A stretch of 64,000 bases of DNA from Symbiodinium natans (Eukaryota; Sar; Dinophyceae; Suessiales; Symbiodiniaceae): assembly GCA_905221605.1 (NCBI GenBank), contig CAJNDS010002209.1, forward strand, positions 341,164 to 405,163, given 5' to 3'. Below, one piece after another: positions 22,543-32,748 of the stretch; positions within the stretch are counted from its first letter, which is position 1, and each line of letters opens with the position of its first letter. The notes beneath the pieces are model-generated. The model had not been told where the DNA came from, ran no database searches, and saw nothing but the letters and a program-made list of their open reading frames with translations. The translations under genes and the position numbers were made by a program.

Positions 22543-25500
22543 CGGCGAACCTCAACAAGACGGGCATCACCAAAAACCCTCTGGCCGCTGAGCTGGCCAG
22601 GGAGGCCCAAGCCTCTTTTATTTCTCTGCAGGAGATCGATGTGAACTATCTCTCTGCTCCCGGCTTTGTGGAGGCTTGGCGGCACGAGGGCTACAGTGCG
22701 CTCCTGAGCGCTGGCGATGTGAACAAGGGCTCACATAGGGTGGCTTTGGTTTCGAAAGTGCCCCTTCGACAGGTCAATCTGGGTTTGGCTAGGGCGCAAC
22801 CGCGCCATGTAGCTGGGCTGGTGGAGCTGTGCAGCGGCTCCCGCAAGCATCACCTCTTAGTGATTGCGGCCTACGGCTTTCCTGGCGATCTGGAGGCCAC
22901 CTCTGAAATGCTGCGCGAACTGGTGGAGGCTGCGCGGGCCTTTGGTGGCTCCTTTGTGATCTTCGGTGACTTCAACGCTACTGCAGATGAGGGCTACATC
23001 GTCGAAGCTACTGCGAGTGGAGTGGTGAAAGTGCTGGACGCCGACTTCGAGGAGGCCCTCCCCTTCACCAACCCCTACCGCGCAGACCTGAACACCGGAG
23101 AAAAGCGACGCACCCGCCGCATCGACTATGCCATCGCGGACCGCAGTACTCTGGCCAGCAGGGTGGAGCACTTTGAGCGTCCGGAACTTTCGGACCACCT
23201 CTGTGTGGGCTATGACCTCGAGGTGGAGTGCCGCCGATCTGACTACGTGCTCCCGAAGTTCCACGAGCTCTCACTGCAAGATGAGGCGGCCATTGGACTC
23301 AACTTCGACGCCGTCTGGGACGAAGAGCTGTTCTCCACCTACCTCGACGCGGATCAGCTGGACGAGGCCTGGACGCAGCTCTCGGATGTGGCCGAGTGCT
23401 CTCTGGGTGCCGACTTCTTCGGCTGGGCGGACAGAAGCAGACGTAGCTCCTTTTGGGAACCTGTGCGACCTCGACGAGCTGAGCACCGATGCGGAGAGCA
23501 TGGGCACGAGTCTCGTGCAACGCAACTTCTTCGTGGCCTCCTTGGGCGACTGTCTCAGCTTCGCCAACAGCCTCACGATGAACACCTTCAACGTGCTATT
23601 CGACGAGGTTGTGGTCAGCTGCGGCGCGTGGTCCCGGGCTTCCCCTACATCGACCTCTGCTACATCGACGCCTCCATCGACGCCGTCTCCGAGCTCTACA
23701 ACGTCTACTCGGAGCAGGAGCGCAACGCAAGGCTGGAAAGATGGCGCGTGGACACGCAACAGCAGTGGGCCAAGGCCCACACCTGGGTCAAGCGCAAGGC
23801 TGAGGAGGCGTTGAAGCTCCAGGGGCCCACTGTGAGCCCTGATGCGATCCCCACCTGCGTGCATCCTGCTTCCATGGTGGCTGAACATGCAGAGTTGTGG
23901 CACAAAAAGTGGACCTCATCTAGCACTTCGAATGACGCCAGTGCTGTGCGCGGCATACTGGCCTCCTTGCAGCAGTTTCCCCTCTCAGACCTGAAGTTCG
24001 ACCTCAGCCCTGAGGACCTCATCAGAGCTACAAAGAAGATGAAGGGGAAGAGCCCTGGAGCAGACCAATGGACGCCTGAGCAGCTCCTCGCCCTCCCAAA
24101 GGCGTGGTGGGCTGCTGTGGCGCGCTTGTGGTGCCGGGTTGTTGCCTGCTCCTACGTTCCTGTGGCTTGGCGCAGAGCAGTCGTTGCGCTGCTTCCCAAG
24201 CGTGACGAGGCCACTCGGCCAATCGCCTTATGCTCTGTGATCTGGAGGGCCGGGGCGAGGTGCATGAATGCGCAACTTCGGGGTTGGGTCGACACTTGGC
24301 TCAACCACCTGGCACTTGGAGCGGCCCCTCAGCGGGGAGTTCAGGACGGCCATGCACGAATCCTGCAAGCTTGGCACATGGGATGCCGCCGCTACGTGAA
24401 GCAGGATTTGTCTGCCTACTTCGACAGCTTGAACATCGAGGCGGTGGAGCTGGTCCTGGCACGACTTGGGGCTCCTCAGTGGCTGGCGGGGCTCCTGCGG
24501 TCCTTCTACACTGAGCCCCAACGCCTCTTCAAGGCTGGGGGCTGCTTTGACGCTCGTTGGCGCACTACCACCGCCGGTTTCTTGCAGGGGTGCCCGTTGT
24601 CTCCGGTCATCGCATTGGCGGTGGGGGCCACATGGGCCGAGTACTGCAGGTGCTCAGACGTGGACTTGATGATCTTCGTCGACGACAGGGCTCTTTGGCC
24701 TCTGCCTCATGCTGCTTGCCCAGCTACAGCTCTCCGGGCTGCCTTGCAAAGGAGCGACCGCTTTGACGAGGCCTTCAAGTTTGTCTGCAAGCCCACGAAG
24801 TGTGCAATCGTGGTGCTCGACTCTGACTCTTCTCTGAACGAGCTCATTGCTGAACGGGGTTACTCCAGAGAAAGCTCTCTGGAGCTTCTTGGCATCGAGC
24901 TGAAGCTCAGCGACGGGGCCACCTCGTTGTTAAAGCTGTCGTTGCAGACTCTTTTGCTGCGACTTCGATACCTACGACTTCTGCGACCTCGGATGGAGTA
25001 CCGACGCCGTATCCTCACCAGCCTGATTCACTCAGCTTTGTTTTGGGCGGCTGGGGTGGCTAGGCCTAGCGCACGTGAAACACAACAGCTTCAGGCAGAG
25101 ATCACTGCGACTCTTAAGGACTGCATCACCGAGGAGACGCCCCAGGTGCTCGTCTACGCGGTCTTTGGCTGGCAGTTTTCAGTAGAGTGGTACGGCGACT
25201 GGGCCGCGCTGAAGACGGCCTGGAGGTTTCAAACCCGCCCTCCTGCATGGCTCGACACCGTCAGCTTGCAGGACACCTTTGTACCGTGGATTCGCGTGGC
25301 GCCAGCTGCTCTGGCTGTTTTGGACCGGATGGGATGGAGTGCCTCGGCCAACGGCAAGGTGCTGCACCGCACCGATCCCCGAGGAGACACACGGCGCTTC
25401 TTCTTTGGCTACGACAACCTCGGCGTCCTCAAGCACTGGCTTAAGGAGGAGCACCAACGGCGAGGCGTGCACCGATGCGGGCGAGTTAAGCGGTCGCTTC

Positions 25501-26522
25501 ATCGCGCCGAACCCGAGTGTGCACGCGGTCTCGCACTACCTGGTCCCCCTCACGGTCAACACCACGCCCTTGCTGGACACCGTCTTCTTGGTCGACAAGG
25601 CCCTGTGGAGCTGCGGCGCGCGGCCATGGCAACTGGAGGTAGTGCGTGGCACACTGCTGCGAAACTTCGCCGTCCTCGGGACGTGCCAGTTCAGTGCCTG
25701 TGCGGGGGCCTATGGCCCAGCCGGGCCCACCTCGCGTGGGCGTGCGAGAAAACTGCGGTCTGCAGACATGAGGTGCCTTTGCCCCGTGAACGCGCTCAGG
25801 AGCGGCTTTTCGCTGCCCAGATCGAGGCGTACCCGCCGGCGCCGCCAGCTGTGGACTTGGAGGGATTCGAGCAGGACGTCGCTGACCACCTCGAGGCCTT
25901 CTTCAAGGACGACGCGGAGCTGTTCCTCGCAAGCGACGGCAGCGCCAAGGAGGGAGTTGGAGCCTTCGCCATCGTTACCGCCGAGGCCTCTTTCGGTACG
26001 GGTGATGCTTCGGAGGACCAATCTGCGTTCAGAAACGAGGCCCTGGCACTGCTCTACATCACACGTGCTCTACAACGACTGCCTGGAGATCGACGAGGAC
26101 GTGTTCATGTGCTTTGCGACTGCCAAGCTGCACTGCAAGGAGTGGCTCGGCCGGGCATGTCTGCTCTTCCTTGCATCTTCGAGGAGATTGCGACCAATCT
26201 GCGGAACTTGCAAAGTCGGGGCATTGCTGTCAGCCTCACTTGGGTGCCTGCGCATGGCAGAAAGAGGCACTGGAGGCCACCTGATGGAATCAGTGCTGAG
26301 TTGTGCCGGGACCTCAACGACAAGGCCGATGCTGCGGCCAACTGTGCACGTGAGAACAGAGCTGCCCACTCCAGACGGGCACTTTGGCACCAGGCCTTTG
26401 AAGAGGCCACTGCTTGGGAAACGCAGGCGATCCAGGCTGCTGCGGCTGCTGGGCTGCTTCTGGCTGCTGCTGTGGAGAGGCAGCCTGTGCCTGCAACTGA
26501 GCCTGAGGGCTCCCTGGACTAA
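22419..26522 (+). CDS. LINE ORF2: endonuclease, reverse transcriptase, RNase H
   Basis: A single open frame of 1,367 residues. The AP-type endonuclease spans about residues 34-265, with QE at 71-72, GDFN at 183-186, RRIDY near 233 and SDH at 258-260. The reverse transcriptase follows at about 540-900: VVALLPK, SAYFDSLN, LQGCPLSP and the active-site box FVDD at 753-756 (valine where many elements have alanine). A C-x-C-x8-H-x4-C knuckle begins at 1093. RNase H lies at about 1165-1310, with Asp1173, Glu1207, Asp1234, His1279 in WVPAHG and Asp1304. All catalytic residues are present. The protein should nick DNA, prime reverse transcription on it and degrade the RNA strand. Frames open on the other strand are shadows caused by high GC3. 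Confidence 0.93.
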   Translation: MVADAEEVHGREGSAAPGHRRSHQCMRAIDKPLFATFTFFLTANLNKTGITKNPLAAELAREAQASFISLQEIDVNYLSAPGFVEAWRHEGYSALLSAGDVNKGSHRVALVSKVPLRQVNLGLARAQPRHVAGLVELCSGSRKHHLLVIAAYGFPGDLEATSEMLRELVEAARAFGGSFVIFGDFNATADEGYIVEATASGVVKVLDADFEEALPFTNPYRADLNTGEKRRTRRIDYAIADRSTLASRVEHFERPELSDHLCVGYDLEVECRRSDYVLPKFHELSLQDEAAIGLNFDAVWDEELFSTYLDADQLDEAWTQLSDVAECSLGADFFGWADRSRRSSFWEPVRPRRAEHRCGEHGHESRATQLLRGLLGRLSQLRQQPHDEHLQRAIRRGCGQLRRVVPGFPYIDLCYIDASIDAVSELYNVYSEQERNARLERWRVDTQQQWAKAHTWVKRKAEEALKLQGPTVSPDAIPTCVHPASMVAEHAELWHKKWTSSSTSNDASAVRGILASLQQFPLSDLKFDLSPEDLIRATKKMKGKSPGADQWTPEQLLALPKAWWAAVARLWCRVVACSYVPVAWRRAVVALLPKRDEATRPIALCSVIWRAGARCMNAQLRGWVDTWLNHLALGAAPQRGVQDGHARILQAWHMGCRRYVKQDLSAYFDSLNIEAVELVLARLGAPQWLAGLLRSFYTEPQRLFKAGGCFDARWRTTTAGFLQGCPLSPVIALAVGATWAEYCRCSDVDLMIFVDDRALWPLPHAACPATALRAALQRSDRFDEAFKFVCKPTKCAIVVLDSDSSLNELIAERGYSRESSLELLGIELKLSDGATSLLKLSLQTLLLRLRYLRLLRPRMEYRRRILTSLIHSALFWAAGVARPSARETQQLQAEITATLKDCITEETPQVLVYAVFGWQFSVEWYGDWAALKTAWRFQTRPPAWLDTVSLQDTFVPWIRVAPAALAVLDRMGWSASANGKVLHRTDPRGDTRRFFFGYDNLGVLKHWLKEEHQRRGVHRCGRVKRSLHRAEPECARGLALPGPPHGQHHALAGHRLLGRQGPVELRRAAMATGGSAWHTAAKLRRPRDVPVQCLCGGLWPSRAHLAWACEKTAVCRHEVPLPRERAQERLFAAQIEAYPPAPPAVDLEGFEQDVADHLEAFFKDDAELFLASDGSAKEGVGAFAIVTAEASFGTGDASEDQSAFRNEALALLYITRALQRLPGDRRGRVHVLCDCQAALQGVARPGMSALPCIFEEIATNLRNLQSRGIAVSLTWVPAHGRKRHWRPPDGISAELCRDLNDKADAAANCARENRAAHSRRALWHQAFEEATAWETQAIQAAAAAGLLLAAAVERQPVPATEPEGSLD

Positions 26523-27075
26523 GCAGCTGCAGCTGGGCGCTGGCTGCTGTGCTGCTGGCCTTCGGCTGCGCTGCTGGCGAGCACAGCTGAGCTTCTGCAC
26601 CTGCACTTTTGAGCCTTACCAGTTTTGAGCGCAGCCCTTTGATGCTGCCTTTTCATTCAGTGACGATGCTCTTGTCTCTGAGCTTCGGTTCGCGACTTTC
26701 GTGGCAATGCACTTGTACACTTTTGGCGTTGCATGTCACTTCAAGTATAGTTTTGCCCTGAAACATGGTTTTCGTGGCATGGTTCGTTCTGGGTTGCCTG
26801 CGAGCTCTTCAGGCTTGTTCATGGCACCCGCTTTCACGAGAGTGAGGAACCCGTGCTGGTCGGACTTTCTGCTTCCCGGCAGGGCTTCACCACCTTTACA
26901 AAAGTTTGCTTGTTTGAGATGTGAGCAGCATGCCTCTGGCAGTTTGTACAGCGGCCTCGCATGTCTGCCAAACACTCGTCAAGCCTGGTTCGGTGTCACG
27001 CCGACTGACCTGCTTAAGACAGGGCGAGCAGGACCTTTCTTCTTGAGGGGCCTGACTTGTCCGTTAACCGAGCGA
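26523..27075 (+). other. LINE 3' untranslated region
   Basis: GC-rich, non-repetitive sequence after the ORF2 stop. A 187-codon frame (26701-27264) crosses it and runs into telomeric DNA, has no domain signature and is taken as chance. Confidence 0.55.
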
Positions 27076-27722
27076 GACGGGGGTTTCGGGCTTACAGGGT
27101 TTGCCCTAGCACCCTTGGGGATTGAGAGTGTTCAGGGCTCAGGTTTGGCCGCAGATCCTAAATCCAAGAGGGGCTTAGGGATTTGGGGGTATTTTGGGTT
27201 TCGGAAAACCTCACCTCCCTGCACCACCTCAGGGGGGCGATTCTCTCTGCACCCAACACTCTAAAAACTCTATGCAGCTGCCTCAGATATCGTCTATCTA
27301 CCTGGCAGGGATCCAAAACTGAAGGTCTGTTGCAGCGGAAGGCAGGGCTCGAGTTAGGGTTCTCGGGTGGGGTTGAGGGTTTAGGGTTTAGGGCCTAAGC
27401 CCTATACCTGAAAGCTCCAAAAAACCCAGAGGAACGCGGAAAGTCAGCCTTGTCCGGCTAGAAGGCTTTTCTTCTGAGCCTGGACAGGGGGGGGGGGGGG
27501 GGAGGGGGGGGTGGGGTTGGGGGGAGAAAGAAGGGGGCCGGAGACATGAAAAGGGAGACTCGCCCAAGCCCGTGAGGCTCAAGTAGGGTTCCGGGTTTAG
27601 GGGTTAGGGCCCTAAGCCGCCCCAAGCCTCCTAAACTACTGAGCCCTGAATTTCTGAAGTTGGAGGCCCTGCAGCTCCTAGCAGGGGCTGCAGGGGTTCA
27701 GGGTTTCGGGGTTTAGGGATTT

Positions 27723-27805
27723 CGGGGTTTAGGGGTTTAGGGGTTTAGGGGTTTAGGGGTTTAGGGGTTTAGGGGTTTAGGGGTTTAGGGGTTTAGGGGT
27801 TTAGG
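27723..27805. repeat. Variant array (TTTAGGGG)n
   Basis: About ten copies of an 8-base unit with an added G. It is uniform throughout and distinct from neighbouring heptamer arrays. Confidence 0.95.
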
Positions 27806-27997
27806 GCTGTAGGACTCAGAGCCCTGAAGGCCTCAACCTGAAGCCATTCAAAGGCTACAGAGCCCCCAAAGCCCACATTCCACCAGAAACCCAAAAGCCT
27901 GAGACCCGAAACCCACTTGCAATGCCTTAAGCATATAACCCTAAACCCCTAAACCCCCAGAGGCCTAAACCCCCCAACCCTAAACCCTACACCCTAC

Positions 27998-28075
27998 GGT
28001 GCCGAACTCGGCCTTTGCGGCACTCGCCACAGCAACGCGCACGAGTTCTGCAGTCGGCCGAGTGAGGGACGCGGC
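27998..28075 (-). CDS. Giant gene: 26-codon exon before the LINE-bearing intron
   Basis: A strong acceptor (AGGCAACACCCAG) opens AASLTRPTAELVRVAVASAA, then KAEFGT, phase 0 at both ends, before ACC/GTAGGG. Third positions are largely G/C. Confidence 0.6.
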
Positions 28076-28521
28076 CTGGGTGTTGCCTGAGATGTTGGGG
28101 TTTAGGGTTCGGGATCTGGATTTGTTTAGGATTTAGGATTTGGGGTTCAGGGTTTGGGGTTTCGGATTTGGGCTTTGTTTAGGATTTGGGGTCTAGGTTT
28201 TGGGGTTTCGGATTTGGGGTTCAGGGTTTAGGGTTTGGGGTTTAGGGTTTGGGGCATCGGGTTTACGGGTTTGGGGTTTAGGGTTTAGGGTTTAGGGTTT
28301 AGGAGGGGTGAGGATGCGGGATTTATGGGGTGTATGATTCAAGGGTGGGCAGTGGGGAGTGGCCGGGTTTTCGGGCTCCAGGGGCCAATACTAACGTGAA
28401 CCCGAAACCAGATCACCTCCCCCACAAAACCCTCAACTAGGGGATAGGATTAGGGGAACCCCTAAACCCTAAACCCTAAACCCTAAACCCCTAACCCTTT
28501 CCCCCTTTCCCCCACCTACAC

Positions 28522-28605
28522 AGGCCCCAGAGGCCGCACTGCTTCATGGGTTGGCTTCCTGCGAGCTTCCCGCGCCATCCAAACCTTCAAAAGCCTCCAA
28601 AAGAT
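28522..28605 (-). CDS. Giant gene: 28-codon exon
   Basis: The acceptor CTCTTTCAAG and donor CCT/GTGTAGGT bracket IFWRLLKVWMAREARRKPTH, then EAVRPLGP, phase 0 at both ends. The plus strand has a very good pyrimidine-rich acceptor at 28523 and is also open, so the strand choice rests on the neighbours. Confidence 0.45.
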
Positions 28606-28854
28606 CTTGAAAGAGGGTTGAGGTTTAGGGTTTAGGGTTGAGGGTTTAGGGTCTAGGGTTTAGGATATGAAGCAGGGTTTGTATTTCTGCTTTTGGTGAG
28701 TGTACATAGGTTTTTTTAAATATTGGTGAGTGTATATACTGGGTGTCCTTTTGGGGGGTACAAGAAATATGTACCCCACTGAGTATAGAGGGCACGGAAT
28801 GCACGAATCGTATTCCATTGTGGTCCCTGTATAACTGTACTATTTCTACCCTCC

Positions 28855-28912
28855 GCCCCCCCCCCCCCCCCCCCCTCCGCCCCCCCCCCCCCCCCCCCGC
28901 CCCCCTTCCCCC
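28855..28912. repeat. Poly-C tracts
   Basis: Two C runs of about 18 and then several shorter runs are broken by tccg. They are low complexity and prone to assembly error. Confidence 0.95.
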
Positions 28913-28978
28913 AAAAAAAACAACAACCCTATCCTAATTGTTAAGGCCCCTAGACCCTAAACCCTAAAAACCCCTAAC

Positions 28979-29032
28979 CGAGAAGCCAAGGAGATCGATG
29001 AAGGGATAAAGCGGGACGTCTGACACCTGGCT
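28979..29032 (-). CDS. Giant gene: end strand of SPRY domain 3
   Basis: The acceptor GTCAACCCAG and donor TCG/GTTAGG bracket SQVSDVPLYPFIDLLGFS in phase 0. LYPFIDLLG is the typical last SPRY strand, matching FYPIVDLLGD at 38890-38996 and LLPFVDFG at 62990-63043. Confidence 0.65.
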
Positions 29033-29390
29033 CTGGGTTGACGGCTTCGCGTTTCTAGGGGTTCGGGTTTAGGGTTTAGGGTTAGGGATTAGGGTTTAGG
29101 GTTTGGGGTTTAGGGCTTTGGGTTTAGGAATCTGCACTCACCCTCTCCTCCCCAAGACTTGGGATGACGACTGTTCAGGGCATCGCGTGCGCGAAGCTCG
29201 AACCCCCCCACAACTTTTAACACTTTCGGGTTTCAGCTTAGAACTCAACCCCCTGCAACATCAACCCTGACCTTAGTTTTGGGGTTCACTGGCTTACAGG
29301 CCCTACACCCTGCATAAGCAATAAGAAAAAGGAGGGCCGCAAACTAAATCCTAAACCATAAAACCTGAATGTCGGCCAGAGCGCAGGCAC

Positions 29391-29470
29391 TTGCTTGGGT
29401 CCGCTGCACACCGGCGCGCCATTCACCTTTACAAAGGGCAGGCTTTTCCAAAGATTCGACGAAAGAAGCC
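29391..29470 (-). CDS. Giant gene: SPRY domain 3, 'NG' strand exon
   Basis: A strong acceptor (TGTTGAACTCAG) is followed by two bases and 26 codons (LLSSNLWKSLPFVKVNGAPV, then CSGPKQ). VKVNG matches the SPRY F/V-x-V-N-G turn. The donor CAA/GTGCCT keeps phase with the next exon; an alternative donor at 29364 would not. Confidence 0.7.
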
Positions 29471-29495
29471 CTGAGTTCAACAAGTTTAGGGCTTT

Positions 29496-29644
29496 AGGGT
29501 TTAGGGTTTAGGGTTAGGGTTTAGGGTTTAGGGTTTAGGGTTTAGGGTTTAGGGTTTAGGGTTTAGGGTTTAGGGTTTAGGGTTTAGGGTTTAGGGTTTA
29601 GGGTTTAGGGTTTAGGGTTTAGGGTTTAGGGTTTAGGGTTTAGG
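29496..29644 (+). repeat. Perfect TTTAGGG array, about 21 copies
   Basis: This almost error-free array lies just upstream, in transcript sense, of the acceptor at 29471, so that intron ends in CCCUAAA in RNA. Confidence 0.98.
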
Positions 29645-30043
29645 GGTTCAAGTTTAGGGGAACTTAAGCCCCAAGTCCTGAACACAAAACCTTTCAACCT
29701 GATACCTTGAAGGGCTGGAACTCACAACCCGTTAGTCGCGTTTGGGGGTTTTGCTGCCAGCCCCCCAGCCCTGCATGTAGGGTGTAGGGTCTGGGTTTAG
29801 GGTTCAAGGTCTAGTCAATATCCCTAGGTCCTACCTACATTAGAGCACAAAACACGCTGCTGAAAGGTGCATCGGGGTAAGCAGGCAGGAAGACGCTGCA
29901 ACCTTACACCCCAAGCCCCCCTAAACCAGCCTAAGCGGCCCTTAACCCCAAAACCTAAATCCTAAACCCTAAACCCTAAACCCTGAACCCTAAACCCTAA
30001 ACCCTAAACCCTAAACCCTAAAACCTAAACCCTAAACCCTAGC

Positions 30044-30128
30044 CAGGCACCAGCACAACGAGAGTGCCATCGCCAAGCACCAAGAGACCAGCGCGGTCTC
30101 CCTTCCTTTCGGAGGAGGCTTTGGGATT
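30044..30128 (-). CDS. Giant gene: SPRY domain 3, 'GD.VGLL' strand exon
   Basis: After the acceptor AAAGATGAG come 28 codons (NPKASSERKGDRAGLLVLGD, then GTLVVLVP) plus one base before the GC donor G/GCTAGG. KGDRAGLLVLGDGTL fits the SPRY G-D-x-V-G-L-L...D-G-x-L core. The leftover base completes Gly with the next exon. Confidence 0.65.
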
Positions 30129-30344
30129 CTCATCTTTAGGGTTTTGGGTTTCGGGTTTAGGGTTTAGGGTTTAGGGTTTAGGGTTGAGGGTTTAGGGTTT
30201 AGGGTTCAGAGTTTAGGGTTTAGGGTTTAGGGTTTAGGGTTCAGAGTTTAGGGCTTAGGCCTTAGGATCTTCTAGACTCTGAAGGCGAAGGCCCAGCCCC
30301 CCCAAACATGGACCCTGCGACTATCAGGTCATGCCTTTCAGGGG

Positions 30345-30452
30345 GTTGCTACTAGGGTGCTCATTGGGGGGTTCCGAAACAAGGGCGGCTTTGAGGTCCC
30401 CATTCTATTTGGGGCATAAAGGGGGGTACCCCTTTTTTGGGAAATGCCCATT
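30345..30452. repeat. MITE-like element, family 1
   Basis: The ends ggggttccgaaacaagg and accccttttttgggaaa are inverted, around the shared ttctatttggggcataaa core. Confidence 0.5.
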
Positions 30453-30660
30453 TAGGAACGATGATTAGGCACTGGCATGCATGACCTTACAAGGAAAGCT
30501 GCGTCTAAACCCTACATCAAACCACGAAACCGACGGAACCCAGTCGTCCCCTTGTGAGGCCCTACGGTCTACGAAACCCAAGACGCCAAAAAACCATAGC
30601 GTGGGCTCCTGGAGATAACCCTAAGCCTAAACCCTAAACCCTAAACCCTAAACCCTGCAC

Positions 30661-30699
30661 CCTGACTTCGTACCAAAAGGAAATCCAGGAGTCTTCAGA
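30661..30699 (-). CDS. Giant gene: SPRY domain 3, 13-codon exon
   Basis: The acceptor AGCCCTACCAG and donor AGG/GTGCAG bracket SEDSWISFWYEVR in phase 0. The open frame continues upstream (VVGLSWLHSLRADSDPVEPY) with very high GC3, so the exon may start earlier at a site I did not resolve. Confidence 0.55.
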
Positions 30700-31513
30700 C
30701 TGGTAGGGCTCCACCGGATCGGAGTCTGCGCGCAGCGAGTGGAGCCACGAGAGCCCAACGACCCGATTTTAGGGTGTAAGGGTTTAAGGGTTTAGGGTAT
30801 AAAGTTTAGGGTTTATAGGGTATAGGGATGTGTAACTTAGGTAGGTACAATTCACCCCATTATGATCCCGATTAAGGACTGTTAGTATAAGGGGGAACAT
30901 CCCAAAAAATGTACCGTAGGTAGGTACTATTCAGTAACCCCTAAACCCTAAATCCTAAACCCTATTTTAGCTTAGTTGAGTTAAAGGAAAGGAGTCTTGG
31001 TCTTTCTGATGGGCTACTGGGTTCAGGTCTTGCAGCCAACTACTCACGGTTTAGGATCTTGACATGAACCGGAAACTTCGAGAAAATGACAAGCGAGAGA
31101 AGCCAAACCACCCTGAACCCAATCGAAGACCTTTAGGGTTTAGGGGTTTGGGGGTTTAGGGTTTAGGGTTTAGGGTCGGTCACTTCTACTTTGTTGCGGC
31201 CAGCGCAAATATTTGATGGGGGCCCTAAACCCTAAACCCTAAACCCTGAACCCTGAACCCTCAACCTTAAACCCAAACTCGCCCTTCCCCCCCCCCCCCC
31301 CCCCCCCCCGCGCCCGAAATTGTAAGGTCAGTGAACATGCGCGCAGGCGTCGGGGCTGAACGCTACCACCTCGTTTCCCCGTCTCTTTTTGAGGAACAGT
31401 ATGATAGCGGCGCAGCCCGAACCAAGTACCTACATCCTGTGGCCCTAAACCCTAATTTAACCCTGACCCCTAAACCGTAAACCCTAAGGCGCTAAACACT
31501 AAACCCTAAGCAC

Positions 31514-31570
31514 CTCATCATCCTGGTCCGGGGAGAAAGCGCAGCCATTGTATCCCAGGCTATAGCTCTC
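31514..31570 (-). CDS. Giant gene: SPRY domain 3, 'GYNG' exon
   Basis: The acceptor AACATGAG and donor GAG/GTGCTT bracket ESYSLGYNGCAFSPDQDDE, phase 0 at both ends. ESYSLGYNG corresponds to the SPRY S-W-S-x-G-Y-x-G segment and to ESWTAGF...GYDG at 42714-43097. Confidence 0.7.
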
Positions 31571-31744
31571 CTCATGTTTAGGGTTTAGGGTTTAGAGTTT
31601 AGGGTTTAGGGTTTAGGGTTTAGGTTTTAGGTTTTAGGCTTTAGGGTTTGGGCTCTCCTCTTGAGGGAAAGTACTTGGAGGCTCATATAGGTACTTAAAA
31701 GGACTGTTCTAGCCCCAAATACCTAGACCCAAGCGTAACCTAGG

Positions 31745-31868
31745 AATGAAAAGGGAACCTAAAGCCCCCAAAAAATGGGAATGAGGGCCGAAACCCTGAA
31801 CACTAAACCCTAAACTCTGGATACGGTAATTCCCACAGTTGCCCTACTGATAGCCCTACTTATCAGTA
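31745..31868. repeat. Diverged copy of the 230-bp tandem-repeat unit
   Basis: It shares ggaacctaaagccccc and attcccacagttgccctact, in the same order, with the tandem array at 55760-56340. Confidence 0.6.
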
Positions 31869-31969
31869 CCCAAATGAACGTCCAGGTAAGGGTTCAGGGA
31901 TTAGGCTCCAGGGCTGATGGTAGGGTTTAGGCTTTAGGGCCGAAGTTTAGGGTTTGGGGCTTAAGGTAA

Positions 31970-32050
31970 ACCCTAAACCCTAAACCCTATAAACCCTATA
32001 AACCCTATAAACCCTATAAACCCTATAAACCCTATAAACCCTATAAACCC
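31970..32050. repeat. Variant array (CCCTATAAA)n
   Basis: Seven copies of a 9-base variant stand between standard CCCTAAA copies on both sides. Confidence 0.95.
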
Positions 32051-32177
32051 TAAACCCTAAACCCTACATCCAACAAGCACCCCAAAAGCCAGCAAAAAGG
32101 ATGCATGGCGTGCGTAACTCAGATGCTCCCGTATCGGAGACGTGGGCTTCGAGCTTCAGAAACCTTAACACCCAAGA

Positions 32178-32284
32178 TGTGGGGTGTTTCCCAAAATAGG
32201 GAGACCCCTTTTATACCCCAAATAGAATAGAATCCCCTTAAAGAAACCCCCACAGGGGGGTACCCCTATTTTTGGAAACCACCC
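32178..32284. repeat. MITE-like element, family 1
   Basis: The ends ggtgtttcccaaaatagg and cctatttttggaaaccac form an inverted pair around the aatagaatagaatcccc core. It is the clearest family member. Confidence 0.55.
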
Positions 32285-32539
32285 CATGTTGCTCCAAAGC
32301 CCTGAGACGCAAGACCCTAAAGCCCGAAACCCTTAAACGCTAAAACCTAAACAGTGTATAGGGTCTCAGGGTAGTTACATGGTCCCTTGATATGGGCCCG
32401 CAAAAGGGGACCCCTTAAACACCCCATACCCTAACATACAACCCCCCTACATCAGAACCCATTAAGGTGGGCAAGGGACCATATGAAGGGTCCATGAAAC
32501 TAGCCTAAGATAGGGTTCAGGGTTTAGGGTTTAGGGTTT

Positions 32540-32625
32540 AGGGTTTAGGGTTCAGGGTTCAGGGTTCAGGGTTCAGGGTTCAGGGTTCAGGGTTCAGGGT
32601 TCAGGGTTCAGGGTTTAGGGTTTAG
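32540..32625. repeat. Variant array (TTCAGGG)n inside TTTAGGG
   Basis: Ten or so TTCAGGG copies are flanked by standard TTTAGGG units on each side, indicating local spread of one variant. Confidence 0.95.
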
Positions 32626-32670
32626 GGTTTAGGGTTTAGGGTTTAGGGTTTAGGGTTTAGGGTTTAGGGC

Positions 32671-32748
32671 CCGAAGAGTCTCCTTGATGTCACATCCCAT
32701 GAGGATCTCATCCATCGATGCAGGCTTCTTGGCTGCCACTCCCAGGAC
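32671..32748 (-). CDS. Giant gene: SPRY domain 3, 26-codon exon
   Basis: The acceptor TTTAGGGCACAG opens VLGVAAKKPASMDEILMGCD, then IKETLR, phase 0 at both ends, with the GC donor CGG/GCCCTA. LGVA..P aligns with LGFTLVPPEEL at 43870-43930. The flanking arrays are inverted relative to the other exons: TTTAGGG before and CCCTAAA after, in transcript sense. Confidence 0.75.

Larger units (their letters stand above)
22121..27075 (+). mobile_element. Non-LTR retrotransposon (LINE), apparently full length
   Basis: Unique GC-rich sequence begins directly after a CCCTAAA array at about 22120 and ends where TTTAGGG-like sequence resumes at about 27075. It contains a zinc-finger ORF1, an uninterrupted ORF2 and a 3' region of about 550 bases. 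No LTRs, poly(A) tail or clear target-site duplication were found, so both ends are approximate. It lies antisense inside an intron of the proposed giant gene. All catalytic motifs checked are present, so it may be recent or active. Confidence 0.8.

Noticed and set aside
23128..26628. Several long frames overlapping LINE ORF2 on both strands (up to 449 codons)
   Set aside because: Shadows of the high-GC3 ORF2. I considered frameshifts near 23450 and 25500, but the main frame keeps LINE-like linker and zinc-knuckle sequence throughout.
26701..27264. Plus-strand frame of 187 codons after LINE ORF2
   Set aside because: It spans the LINE 3' region into telomeric DNA, lacks motifs, and is best explained as untranslated sequence.
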